From Paraphysomonas bandaiensis (taxonomy: Eukaryota > Chrysophyceae), in contig CBFFRP010000174.1 in assembly GCA_965644295.1 (NCBI GenBank), positions 1-59,548 on the forward strand: DNA of 59,548 bases. The letters are read 5' to 3'. Positions 1 through 11,818 of the stretch are shown here, in pieces. Positions within the stretch are counted from its first letter, which is position 1, and each line of letters starts with the position of its first letter. Position numbers and translations under genes: made by a program. The notes beneath the pieces were generated by a model. It saw only the letters and a program-made list of their open reading frames with translations, made no database searches and was not told the DNA's origin.

Positions 1-59
1 CACTTCCGTTCTTTTTGTGTGATATGAAATTCGCCTTTATCGTGTGTCCGTGGACTCAC

Positions 60-714
60 CGGCGCTTTTGATCTGGGGGTCTCCCTTTGGGATGGGTCTC
101 CATTGGTTTTGGAGGGGGCTCAGCATTCTGGATGGGGTCCTGAGTGCACCTAGGTCCGATTTGCTGGGTCCGTCACCGCTGTTGTATCGGAGGAGGAATT
201 CCTTCCCCTGAAGGGCGTGGGAGGGATGGTTGATGGACCTGGCACGGTGGGACTCCTTGCATTGCCCTTGGAATGACATTGCAACACATTTTGGAGACGC
301 ATGATGACGAAGGTCCAGAATTCTCTCGAGTAGCGCGTGTAGTTCCAACTCCACCGGGTATTTGGTGTCCAGGAAGAAGTGATCGTTGGAGCAAAACACA
401 TCATAAGATGGAAGGAGGTGAGTTTGTGGAAGGAAGGAGGAATGGTGGGTGGACCAGTACGCCCAGTAAGGGAGAGGCGATAGTTTGTCTGGGGGTTTTC
501 TAGGAGGAGGTAGAGTGTACTGTGTGTGTGTATGACACTGCAGTGGTGTTATGAGTGTGTTGGACAGTGAGAGAGAGAGCTGGTGATGTGTCCAACGGTA
601 CCGGTAGCTCTGAGTACATGGACATGGTGATGTGTCCAACAGTACGGAGCAGACAGGTACATGGACCTTGGTGATGTGTCCAACAGCAGTAGAGGTATAC
701 AAACTTGAACTCAC
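60..714 (-). CDS. Possible first exon of an unknown gene cut by the left edge
   Basis: An open frame runs leftward from an ATG at 714. It stays open to a good splice donor (AG/GTGAGT-type, with the GT on the complement of 58-59), so the exon would end near 60 and the next exon would lie outside the window. The first half of the protein is rich in Ser, Thr, Pro, Leu and His and coincides with a 44-bp tandem repeat. The second half is more ordinary in composition. I recognise no domain. The frame may be fortuitous, because part of it lies in simple tandem-repeat DNA. Read without splicing, the frame ends at 37. Confidence 0.3.
582..700. repeat. 44-bp tandem repeat, about 2.5 copies
   Basis: The 15-mer ggtgatgtgtccaac starts at 582, 626 and 670, exactly 44 bp apart. 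The spacer sequences are similar (ggtac, acatggac). It overlaps the start of the possible exon at 60-714. Confidence 0.8.
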
Positions 715-721
715 ACAGTCG

Positions 722-1083
722 TTAACACCTGATTATTAGCATTAGGCGTTTAAAAGTTAGAACTAATGTAGCAAAACAATTTAATTAACGAGTGCTTAAC
801 TCTGATATCCTACTATTTGGCACTACCAAAGCTGTTTGTACGTCACCGCAAGCACCAAGGTGCAACCACTTTTGCTCTTTGTCCTTGAGGTGAACAGTCC
901 GGGTGCTTGGCTTCAGCAGGCAGCCCAATACCCCGGATTCCTTTGAGGTAGTCTCATTCCCGGGTGCCTTTGGCTATGAGTGGGCTGAACAATACCTGCT
1001 GACTATATATATATGCGGCTCACGTTAGTTTCCCGGAAAAATATCTTCGGTACCTATCCCCCAGAGCCTTTGTTGAGGGAACT
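722..1083 (+). repeat. Dispersed repeat family A, copy 1
   Basis: This is a nearly full copy of a non-coding repeat found several times in the window. Landmarks in order are taggcgttt-like DNA at the left end, the block with ggtgcaaccacttttgctc, the block cagcaggcagcccaatac, then gctcacgttagtttcccgg and a right end with tttgttgaggga. It is interrupted by small indels relative to the copies at 26590-27010 and 50445-51490. It has no coding potential, so it is probably a non-autonomous mobile element. Confidence 0.7.
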
Positions 1084-2413
1084 CACAAAAAGTAAACAAT
1101 TAGTAAAATTATAACCAACATCATCTTATCTCACATCATTCATTGATATTTGCTACAATTATATTATTATCTCAAGTACAAATCAATATTATTAGACCTT
1201 TGATATATATAGTAGATAGACACGATCTATTCTTCCTATTATTAACTACTGTATTCTACACGCAACTGTCATCACTCAAATACCTTAGAAATACAGCATT
1301 TAATTCAAACTCAACAGCAAAACTCAACACACTCTCTCAATTTTAACCTGCTGTACATAGAATCTTCACATCATGAAACGAACTGACAGATACGCAACCA
1401 CCAAAAACCGGAAAGTACAAACTGGTGGACGAGTGACTCCGACATTTCAGCTAGCTCCACCACTGGCAACTCATTTATGGTCATTATGGCCGTGTGTATG
1501 AATTTCTCTAATGAACTCCACCAATAATTTCTAAATTTTACCTAGACAACTCTTTCTGCACATCTCATGTCACACCACGCAATGATTTCGAAATTTATCT
1601 GCAGTGTCTGATCATCAGTCCCAACATGATACTATTACAATAATATATTGGAGAGTTGAATGGTCTATTTGGATCAACATGTATGTATGTTCTCTCACCC
1701 AGTGCTATTTTTGTGATTATTTAGAAAATTTAAATACATCCGATTGAGCGGTATGAGTACCGCATATATTTATCCTGGAAACTAACGTGAGCCGCATACA
1801 TAGTCAGCAGAAAATTTTCTGTCCCCCATAAGGGCTTGTGTGGTACATGGGGGACACCAATTGAGCGGTAAAAGTACCGCATATACTTCTGCTTTTTCTG
1901 CCCAGAAGGGCTTGTGTGGTACATTCACTAATAATCTAATAATTCTTCTGTCAGAGTTTTCGTATTAGTCAGAAAAAGTACGTATACAGTGATAGAAGAG
2001 TAGAGAGTGGTTATAAGAATTCTCTAAATATTACAATGGCTATATTAAACACTCAAAATAGAAAATAGTATTAGACTACGAGGATTAGGTTGTAAGAATA
2101 TTGAGACCGTTTTATATTTAGCTGACAAAAACGCAGCTATGGCACACAGTCTGTGCCTCCAACTTTACAATGCGATATCATCGTCAATACAGGTATGGTG
2201 AGTTGATTTCTCACAATGCAAAGCATAAATATGACCAATTGCTCGAGTAAATATACTTCAGCTTAAAATATACAGCAATAATATAGTTCGAGTGTATAGA
2301 CGACAATGTAAGAACGACAGCTACACATAACCAAGGTACAACTACATTCTACATGCTGCTAACTTCCAATCTCTACATGTCCGCCACAACAGATACTAAT
2401 GCTTTAAACATAT
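1084..2413. other. AT-rich intergenic DNA with a family A fragment
   Basis: I see no credible gene here. Short open frames (for example 1143-1346) lack domains and have skewed AT-rich composition. A reverse fragment of family A lies at 1735-1925. The stretch from about 1930 to 2413 is the 3' flank of the minus-strand gene that ends at 2414. Confidence 0.6.
1735..1925 (-). repeat. Dispersed repeat family A, internally duplicated fragment
   Basis: It contains the reverse complement of the family A blocks gctcacgttagtttcc and tgtaccacacaagc. The motif gcttgtgtggtacat occurs twice (near 1830-1845 and 1910-1925), and attgagcggtaaaagtaccgc is a near copy of an upstream segment. The fragment therefore carries a local tandem duplication of about 115 bp. 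Confidence 0.65.
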
Positions 2414-5400
2414 CTACACAGAGGGACATCGAATACCAAATCTAAAGTCTTCTGGCAAATACGTGACTGCAAAGTTATGATCCAAAGCCGCTGATATTTG
2501 ATGCTTCAAGAGTCCACGCGTACCATCGCGTAGGTGATGCATAATGAATGAATGAAATGGAGTCATCTCTGGGTTACATAGAGAAGAACCGTCGCCCAGA
2601 CAAAAGAACAAATCCTTCTTATTCTTCAGCCAGTGCTCACTCACCACGTGCCTACACACGATTACAAAAATACCAAGTATAAATACCATAGTCTTACTGA
2701 ATCACTCCGTATTCTATCAGCATGTTTCCGTAAGCAATCGCATCGATGGCAGATTTACCCGCACAGCAATTCTCCTTGATACACTCCACAGCATCACTGG
2801 ACACAAAACGACTACATGTTAAGGTTCATGCCAATACAAATATCCCTACAGTACCAGGCCAGAAAGACATTTTTATAGGTCCTGAAGTGATACAAACGAT
2901 CTTTAATCTCTACATTCGACAATATTGCACTTCTCGCACGAACTAGCTCTACAATAACTCTATCAAACACATAGTATTCGTATACTAGGTAAATATACCT
3001 TCTTCAGATAGAGGGTCGTCCCCGTAGAACTCAAGCAGTGATGTCTTGATAGGCGACACAACCTTGACACAGCTAATTCATCAAGTTGCGAAACAATAAA
3101 GCTACCACTTACCGTTGTGTGGGGTACAGAGGCCGCATCCCATGTCGTAGAATCAGATTCAGCTAACGCGGCAGCTACCCCCCACTCAGAGGAATCATCG
3201 TCAGTGTGTCGTAAAGCAGCTCGTGCAGGGGAACTTGGGAAAGACGGCTTCACATAAGCGGTGCTCCTCTTTGGTGCTTGCACAGAATTTACTGTACTCG
3301 TGGGATCAGGAGGACTGAAAAGATTCCCTAACCGCACATGTAGAGATATTCTCGATCTACTGCTGTCTGAGGATGTTAGTCGAGCAGAAACTGGAAAGCC
3401 ACTAGCCGAAGACTGCACTGATGCCCTATCCGCTTCACTAAGTGCAGCAGCAGAGGATTTTTCAGTGACCGAATAGTCCTCAGACTCCCTAACATCGTAA
3501 GTAGACTCTACAATATGAGCGGAGCCCATAACGCTCCAATCTCGCTTCCACATCATTATGTCTCTCTCGTGTCGGCGTAAAAATTTAGGAACATACACCT
3601 TGGAATTACCCGGAGTGCATTTAATGGTTGAGCTCAAGTAGTTACACATTAGGTTGTACAACTCCTGTATGATGTTTCTATCGCTAGAGTACGTGTACAT
3701 CATGCTACCAGACCGATGAGGCAAGCTCAGTGCCAAAAGTGAGCGCACATCCACATCCCGGGGAAGCAGAGATGACGAGTGCTTGATCTCCGATCGATTA
3801 GGTATTGGTACCTAGTACTATGTGAAATAAAAACATACACAGTACAATACTCACATGACTGCCTGGAACTGTGGGAAAGCAGATACTTGACAAACCAGAC
3901 CGCAGCAAGGCGTACTCAATTTGAAGGAGGGATATCTGTGTACCCCCGATATCATATCTTGCCAGCTGCTGCCACCTGACTCTCCCCGCTCTGTCCCTTA
4001 CATTCGGCCACGGTAGCATGATAGCAGCATGAAGAGATATCAGATTATAGAGGTTGATTATAAAGGAGGTCTTTTCAAAATCAGTGCATTTTTTGAGCGT
4101 CTTCAAATCTGCATCTTTTAGTTTCGAGAGCGCCACGCACATCTGAGAAAACGCTGTGGTGCACGATACTACTCGCCTAATTCTCCACTGGTTGACCCAC
4201 AGTCCACAGAGATAAGGCGCATATCCTCCGTCCTTCCCCTCACCGAACACATCAGATGTTGCGGCAGTAGACATGGAGTCCAAGATTCCTACAGCTCTAC
4301 CCTCAAGGAACTCCGTAGGATCGGGTTCATTATCAGCAAATGAGCTTTCCAGTCCAAACCCCCCCACATGCTGCACTAAAAGCATGAGTCTCTCGAGGAC
4401 AACTCGTACAAACATCGATGGATTTCGGTCAGTGGGAAGCTCAAGCGAGAATGATGCACCAGAATCTGACAAAACGTCATAAACAAATGAAACAGCTGCA
4501 ATACTCACCATTACTTTCAACAATGGGCACTGTATTCAGTCCCACAGCATCCGAGATTCTATCTGCATTCGCAGTTTGCTCTATAACAGCAAGCTGTTCC
4601 CGCCAGTTCTCATCTAGAAAATTAAGTGGCGGTGCATCAGGTGGGAGGACCATGCCGTCTGAGGCCAAGTACAAGTCACATCGCATTGCACCGAACTTCC
4701 TTCTGTTCTGCCAGCTCGCCTCATCAGTAGTTACAGTTTTGCACTCTAACGACGCGTTCTTGTCAGGTACTCCTTCGAAATCTGTGTATAAAACATCGTA
4801 TCCATGACTGCTTTCATATAAATCAGACTCCTAGGGATACGTAAGGCATATACATCAATCAAGGAAATAGAGGAATACCAGAAAGGCGTCAATCACTACT
4901 GGTCGGGGTTGAAGAGCGCATATCTTCTTTATAAAGACGTCTAGCAAGTTAACAATCTCCGACTGTCACACTGTCAACATTCTGTGAACGCATGATGAAA
5001 CAGACACACCTTTGATCGTGAAATAGTCTTCGTTTCGCCAGTGTAATTTGCGCTGACCTCTCTTTCAGTTTCCACACATACCTTTTTGGTTGCAGAGAAG
5101 AATTCTTCATTGGGGTACTTATCACATGGTAACTTCAACAACGCAATATGAAGTGCACGAAATTGCTTGAAACGCTTTTTGACAACACGTCTTGAGCACA
5201 GAGGTGTATCAGTACTCTCTCGTAGGTCATCACTTGTAGCAGCGTCGCTGGTACTATGTTTAACTTCTACCAGAAAGAACATTTTATCTTTGCTATTTTT
5301 CAGGGGAACCCCCTCCACCCATCCTTTCACTGCGACTTCAGCACGTGCACGTGGTGCAAGGTTCTCAAGATTTGAAAGTCCTTGAGAACCTGTTCCTACG

Positions 5401-7184
5401 CAAGTCCCTCTCTCCTCTACACTTGCTGTGACCGATTGTGATGCGACGTCCTCTCCTTTTCCAGGAAGAACAATCGGCCTACCAAACCCTGCTACAGACC
5501 CTTTCTGGGGACCACCATCTTCTTTGGTGAGTGACGCAGCTACTCCTGGAGTCGAAGAAGATCTAGCGAATGAATCTTCACTCAAGAACAGACACACCAT
5601 CTTCCCTATGAAATGTCGAAACCTTTAGGAAACCAGTGGGTCACGGGATACAGACTTACCTGCAACAGGGTGTCCTGCAATATGAGCAAGATATTGTTCC
5701 ATATCTCTCGCGTGTTTGTCATGGCTGCATATGATAAAATAGTCTACGATGAAAGAGATTACGATAAAAGGAGAGATTACGCACCTGACAGATACGTCAT
5801 CACTTGCGACAGTAGATTTGTCAGGTAGTGGCACCGGAGGGACTGTCAGATGGGGAAATTCGCAGCTTATCTTCTCACTTAGGAAGACAATTTCATCCAG
5901 TCGCTTCGTGAGAAGCTTACCACCCTTAGAATCATTGCTGCTTCCTCCACTTTCACCCTTCGACCAACTTATTTTATATATAGCAATAGCTGTCCCATTT
6001 AAATCAAAGTACTCCCAGTCCAGTACCCTGACGTCAACAAACCCTGGCAACAGCTTCAATTGATCCCGTAGATTCAGACTCCTGCCATGGAGGCAATCAA
6101 ATTCGCAATTCGCATTCAGGCACCATACCTGGAGCTTCCTATCCGTCTAGAGGTACGCACGCCAGCAGAATGCCCACTCTCCTGTTGGTCACTACGCTCT
6201 GATAGTTGTCTCTCTATCCCTTGAGTGTCTACCAAACTGTTACCACCTGCAAACAGATCCGTGCTACTAGCAACACTCTCACTTAGAATACCCCCCACAG
6301 CCCCGGCCCCGACAGATGTAATTGTCGTGCTGTCCTCACTTACCATCCTCTGTGGATATAACAAAGCTCCATTAGATGTAGCTGTATTCCGTTGATGATG
6401 TTTCACAAAAAGGGATTCTAGTAACTCTGGGTTTACTTCCTCATTAGTGGAAGCAAATCCACTCCTTGTTCTTGACTGTGGCCTCCCCTTGGAACCGCCC
6501 AGTTGCTTCCTTTTAATCCCCCTATTTGCACCCTCGATGTCATCATCCTCTTCCCTGCCAAGAAGGGGGGAGCACAGCGGGATCTTGCCTTCGGCATGCC
6601 TGACAAATTACATGCATTACAGCACAAAACATAAAAAGATTCAGAAGCACTCACCTTACAAACTGACTTGTGGCGACACATAAAAACGCTATTGTGACAA
6701 TAAAATAAACAATAAGCGCAGATGATGTTACGATATTGATTCTTCCAATTCCATAGTGTACACAATTCATGCCAGCAGTGGCAACTTGAAAGCATCCCCA
6801 TCCCAATGAGCCATAAGGAAATATCACATCCCAAAGTTTCATTTTCCATCCAGCTAAAAGTAAAATGCTCCATCCGCACATCCGGAATATCAAACTCAAA
6901 TAAAAAGCAGGTGCATTGCATCCCTCAGCGCCAAACACAACACCAGACACCAACACAGCAACACTCAATACTAAAGACGATCCACATATACCGATAAAGG
7001 TAACTGTGAATCCATCCTGAGGATCGTCCCTCTTCTTAGACGAACCATCTCTCTCTCTCCAGGTGCTCCTGAGGACATACAGAGCCAACCATAACACACC
7101 AAGCGCACTGACTGCGAATCCACCGCATGTACCGAACTCCCCTATCCTCTCACCTCTCGGACCACTAGAACTACAGAACAACAT
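2414..7184 (-). CDS. Multi-pass membrane protein with two PX domains, DUF547 and DEP
   Basis: Thirteen exons splice cleanly by GT-AG: 7184-6655, 6599-6129, 6081-5785, 5724-5660, 5605-5010, 4962-4879, 4830-4509, 4465-3855, 3811-3113, 3062-2999, 2948-2855, 2811-2698 and 2651-2414. They total 4185 nt and 1394 residues, ending in TAG. Exon 1 encodes about five hydrophobic helices. After a polar linker come a first PX-like domain (about residues 340-480; YKISW start, PPVPLP, C-terminal LAHIAGHP segment) and a second PX (about 560-680; KKRFKQFRALH). A DUF547 domain follows (about 790-1050; INLYNLISLHA, IGG, LLQIEYALLRSG), then a DEP domain near the C-terminus (DAVECI, AIAYGNMLIEYGVIQHV). PX domains bind phosphoinositides and DEP domains act at membranes or with GPCR/RGS partners, so a role in membrane-lipid signalling is inferred. 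The start is the first ATG of exon 1; an AG acceptor just upstream (about 7200) leaves room for a further 5' exon. Confidence 0.85.
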
Positions 7185-7360
7185 ACGGATATCTGCTGCA
7201 CAGGGAGAGATACACACTATCAGTTGGGTGCTTATGACATCACCACATCGATTCCACTCCTCTCTGATACAATGAAGAATATTCCACTCTAGGTATACAC
7301 ACACTTCCACTTCACTTCTACTACTACAACAACACAACACACCACTTACACAACCCAACA

Positions 7361-7545
7361 AACATACATACATACATACATACATACATACATACATACA
7401 TACATACATACCTACCTACCTACCTACCTACCTACCTACCTACCTACCTACCTACCTACCTACATACATACATACATACATACATACATACATACATACA
7501 TACATACCTACCTACATACATACATACATACATACACATACACAT
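7361..7545. repeat. Compound tetranucleotide microsatellite (CATA)n(CCTA)n(CATA)n
   Basis: Long runs of cata change to ccta and back again. The block lies between the starts of two divergent genes (2414-7184 minus, 7901-10066 plus), so length changes could affect both promoters. The complementary strand encodes a false MYVCMYVC peptide. Confidence 0.95.
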
Positions 7546-7900
7546 ACACACATGCACGGTATGAAGCAACTGTCATTTCTCTATCACTTACATTCCATTT
7601 ATCGGATTCATATCAAACTCATATCAGTGTGAGTCAATGGATGAATCTATCTGTATAAAGTATATGCGGGTGTTTGATATAAGTGGCTGTTAGTTGTTTG
7701 GAGGTGAGGTTGTGTGTTGTGTACGGTGTCTCTGTTCATAAGTAGCGTATCATATATATGTATGTATGTATGTGTATGTATATGCACTGTATGAACTGGT
7801 GTTTAATTGAGACTATAGTTACTGTAAGGTCTTCTCACTGCGCTGGAGATTACTCGAACACCGCTCACAGGATCACCTGTGCTGTAGTGGTAGTCTGACT

Positions 7901-10066
7901 ATGATGTTTTTGAAACGCAAGAAGGAGGCTGCATTCACCAACTGGGTGACTAAGCCTGATGGTACACTTGTGCAGAGTGCTGTTAAGGTATATGTGGGTG
8001 AAAACGATGAGGGTGTCTATGAAATCGAAGTATCGAATGACAAAATTGGTATTGAGCTCGAAACCGATTTTAGTGGTAAACACACTATTGTGAAATCAGT
8101 CAATTGCGACTCCAGGTATTTAATGCTATGGAGGAATCAAGTGTGTACAGTGATATACTATGTAGCAATGCCGCTATAAAGACGACAGTAGCTGAAGGGC
8201 ATATACTGGTTGCTGTAAACAATCATATTGTCCTCAATGACGAATTTGATGACATAATCTCATACTTGGTTATGTTAAAGTGAGTAGTGCAGGCAAAATG
8301 TCGATCTTACTATTCTTACACTGAACGCTTAAATTATAGGGAGAGTGGAATTCCCAAGAAGATGAAATTTTTGGACCCACTTAAATGTCCGTTGGCCGTA
8401 TACGAAGAGAAGCTTTCTCTGCAGACCAAGTCCGAGAGAGATGTGTATGGGTACCTGAGATCGGTAGAATATCTTAAACTCGAGCGAGAACATTTATTGG
8501 TCAATTCACGGGCGTCTCTGAGTAGAGATAAGGACTGGGTTGCCTTTTTGAAATCTGTTGGTGGGCCTGAAGGGCTAAAACCATCAGGCAACTACCGCCC
8601 CAGTAATGCGTTGAAGTTACTAGTGCGCCGGGGTGTCCCAGCCGCATTTCGTCCTGTCGTATGGAAGCACACAAGCCTCTCCCATGTCTACCGCACCTTC
8701 TACCCGCAGAATTACTACAGCTCCCTCGTGGAAATGATTCCCCATAAACTAAATGCACGAGTGCGGGATGATATCGACAAGGATTTACTCAGGTTTTTCA
8801 CCCCTCATCACTTGAATCTACCTAATCACTTTGCGTAGGACTTTTCCTGACCATGAATATTTTAGTAGTGGAAAAGGCTTGCGCTCTTTACAGCGAGTCC
8901 TTTGTGCTTACGCTCTGCATAATCCGGCCGTCGAGTACTGCCAGTCCCTCAACTTCGTGGCCGGTACGGTTTTACTATATCTGGAAGAGGAAGATGGATT
9001 CTGGCTATTCTCCACTGTGCTAGATTGTCTTCTTCCTGTGGACCAGTATACGCGCACAATGATCGGTACATACGTGGACCAGAGGGTATTTGACTTTATT
9101 GTCGCGACTAGATTCCCGGCGCTACAGAAAAAATTAGATGAGTTCCAACTGCAACTATCACTAGTGTCAGTGCAGTGGTTTATGTGTTTATTTGTCAACA
9201 CTCTGCGACCTGAAGTAGCTTTACGTGTGTGGGATGTGTTCTTGAATGAAGGTGATAAGGTTCTCTTTCGAATTGCTGTTGCTCTACTACACTTGCACCT
9301 GGCAGATTTGCTCGCAGCGGAAAACGCCTCAGACTTTTATGCAAGGTCAGCTGACTTTACGATCGTATGATACTGTGCCTGTGTATGACCGTCCCCTTAT
9401 AATTTTATGTAGATTGAAACGTGTTGGAGCGGCAATAATTAATCCTGATATACTACTGGCAGCTGCATACAAAGACTTTGACCCATGGTATAACCCACAG
9501 ACACCTGCACGACGTTCCTCTCTCTTTTCAAGGCGACCTCTCCTGCACCAAGTCCCGGCTCCTCTAGAGGGCATAGGTACGAATGTTGTGTGGCGTGCTT
9601 ATATTCGTCGTATCTGTTACCTCCTCTATGCTATGGGTTTGATGTGTAAATAGGGTTAGCACATGTGGGTCCCTCAAAATGTGTTACGCCACCAGTTGCT
9701 GATATACAACTACCACAGCAGCAGGACAGAAATGCTAATGAATTAGACACTGGACTACGCCCTGTGAGAAATTTATGGCAACGCAGCAAAGCTAGTAGTA
9801 TCGCTGATAGCGTCACCAGTAGGAGGGTATCGAGGATGGACCGTGACTATTATCGGTCGTTCAAACGAGAGGACATTGATAATTGGCGGCGTAAGTTCCG
9901 TCCTGAGATAGAAGAGTCAATGGCAAGTCTGGCGAGGACTAGACAGGCATATTTAAAAAAGAATAGTGAAGAAGAGGACACTATAGATCACCCTATGCCT
10001 TCCAGTAACGAAGATGACGAAACTGATACATGTAGAAGAGATTCTGATAATACCTCGACGTCATAA
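7901..10066 (+). CDS. RabGAP/TBC protein with N-terminal PDZ-like domain
   Basis: Six exons (7901-8115, 8151-8279, 8340-8792, 8839-9345, 9413-9576, 9654-10066) join in frame to 626 residues. Residues about 20-115 look like a PDZ domain: a GIEL carboxylate-loop equivalent, then AEGHILVAVNN and DDIISYLVMLK. The TBC domain follows, with RRGVPAAFRPVVW, the arginine-finger motif IDKDLLRTFPDH (restored across an intron) and the glutamine-finger motif YCQSLNFVAG. Both catalytic fingers are present, so an active GAP that speeds GTP hydrolysis on a Rab GTPase is expected. The C-terminal tail is acidic and Ser-rich with a predicted helical stretch (FRPEIEESMASLARTRQAYL). The start is the ATG pair at 7901. 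No specific Rab target can be read from the sequence. Confidence 0.88.
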
Positions 10067-11818
10067 TTTTTCTCGATGTTGTACATTTACTAGTTAATAT
10101 ACATGTGTACAGACCCTAACATTAGGACATAGAGATGTTTTTCTTATTTTAGAATCATTCAATTATCGTTTCTTAAGTAAAGAGTGATATAGGTGGGAAC
10201 TATAGAAGGTGACTAGCTATGGGTCGCTGGAAGGTGCTTCGTAGCTTTTTTTCAACTCACCTCTGGTAGATTTACACGCTACTCAATCATCACCAAGTAG
10301 TACTGATCAGGGATGCATAACAATTATTTTATTTCATTAATTATTAAGTATCAATAATTGAAATTGATATAGCAATTACTATTCTTTGGAATTATAATAT
10401 TATAATTGACTACAACCTGCTTCAATTAGTTGCAATTGACAGGAATATTTTAAAAGTATATTGTTACTACACGTAACTGTAAGCGGTACAAACTCCTAAC
10501 TGCAGATAGCTAGTTATAAGTGTTCAAACTTACTCTAAAACTGTTAGCGTGTGTTCATTCTAAATCTGAGATAGCATTCGCTGGGCTTCTGAAAAAACTC
10601 TCTGACATGAACCAAAGAGCCCTGCATTGCTGTTTTTGAAACCACTTTTGCTCTATCACTCAAAGCAAATGCAGTGAGCAAGCAGAATGGTGATATACCT
10701 GACATCTGCTGACTTCAGGATTTTTGGGTGCTTGAGGTGAACGGCCCGGATGCTTGACTTCAGCAGGCAGCCCAATACCCCGGTTACTTATGAGGTGGGC
10801 CCAGTCCCGGTGAGCCCATTCCCGTTACAGCAATGAATGTTACTGAACAATGCTACAAATTCTTGGTCCAGAAGTGAGGTCGCGATATATAGCGAGTACG
10901 TTGATTTTCATAGCATTTGAACATTTTTTTCTCTCTCGGAAGTTGTCCGAAAAGAATGACAAAAGGGGTTCAAAAAGGCCTGTTTGCCAGATCTCTCCAT
11001 TTGGTCATTCATTGCTCTAATTTATAATATACATCACCCCAACCTTTTAGATCATCTTCCTGTATCATTCATCTTGCACTGTGTCAAAGGATTATCGCCA
11101 AAGAGCTCTTTGCTTCAATATGGAAGATGTTGAAGATGGCCCTGCTTTGCTTGCTATCTCAGAGTGTCTAATGGACTTTTCTGAACTTTATAGTATAAAA
11201 TTGCTCACGTTTTCCCATAATGGAAAACAGTCTTGTGCGTTTAATGAGATTTTTTCTTTTCTCACTGCCATTTTCTTCAAGTCTGCTCATGAGAATATCC
11301 CTTGCTTGGAGCCGAAACATGCATGTCTATCTTCTGTATATCTACTAACGTATACAGGGGGTGGTTGTGCTGATCGATATATTGTTGAAAAGTCACTTTT
11401 CATTTAAAAAATAAGGACTTTGCAATGAAAAAAACGATGACCAAATCCCTCCATGTATCCAGATATATTTATTGCAGTGTTATACAGACAGCACCAGCAC
11501 CACAATGTGTCCAATCAAATCATAGTTCGAAAATATACAAAAATGAAAAGAACAATACCTCTTGAAGATACTACCCCTCCAAACACCTCGGACTGAAGTG
11601 GCACAGTGTCTCCTCAAAATATTGCTTTGATATTGCTGTTTGTCTTTACGTTAATCTCATATAATAATACAGTCACAGCTTGAAGGGATCAAAGGATTCA
11701 AATCTGGCCACACGGCTAAGTATAAGAAGGGTACAAACATATTATCGATCTACTTCTAGAAGTAATTCTAATGTACTCTGTTTTATTGATGTTATAGTAG
11801 TCACCGGCTGTTCAATAG
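10067..11818. other. Intergenic DNA with AT-rich inverted motifs and a family A fragment
   Basis: After the TBC gene the sequence is AT-rich. From 10310 to 10450 there are many short caatta/taattg palindromic words like those at 31650-31760. A family A fragment lies at 10635-10830. An open frame at 11081-11407 begins with GTG, has no recognisable domain and is followed by AT-rich DNA; it may be a transposon relic. I see no other gene. Confidence 0.55.
10635..10830 (+). repeat. Dispersed repeat family A, partial copy 2
   Basis: It carries the central family A blocks: ccacttttgctctatcactc, the gcagtgagcaagcagaatg block, tacctgacatctgctgactt, then cagcaggcagcccaatac and ggtgggccca. It lacks the right-hand gctcacgttag block. 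Confidence 0.75.

Noticed and set aside
7185-7409. Upstream extension of the membrane protein with MYVC repeats
   Set aside because: It is translation of the CATA microsatellite and leader, not a conserved N-terminus.
11081-11407. A 108-codon frame
   Set aside because: It starts with GTG, has no domain and is flanked by AT-rich DNA. I could not place it in a family, though a transposon relic is possible.
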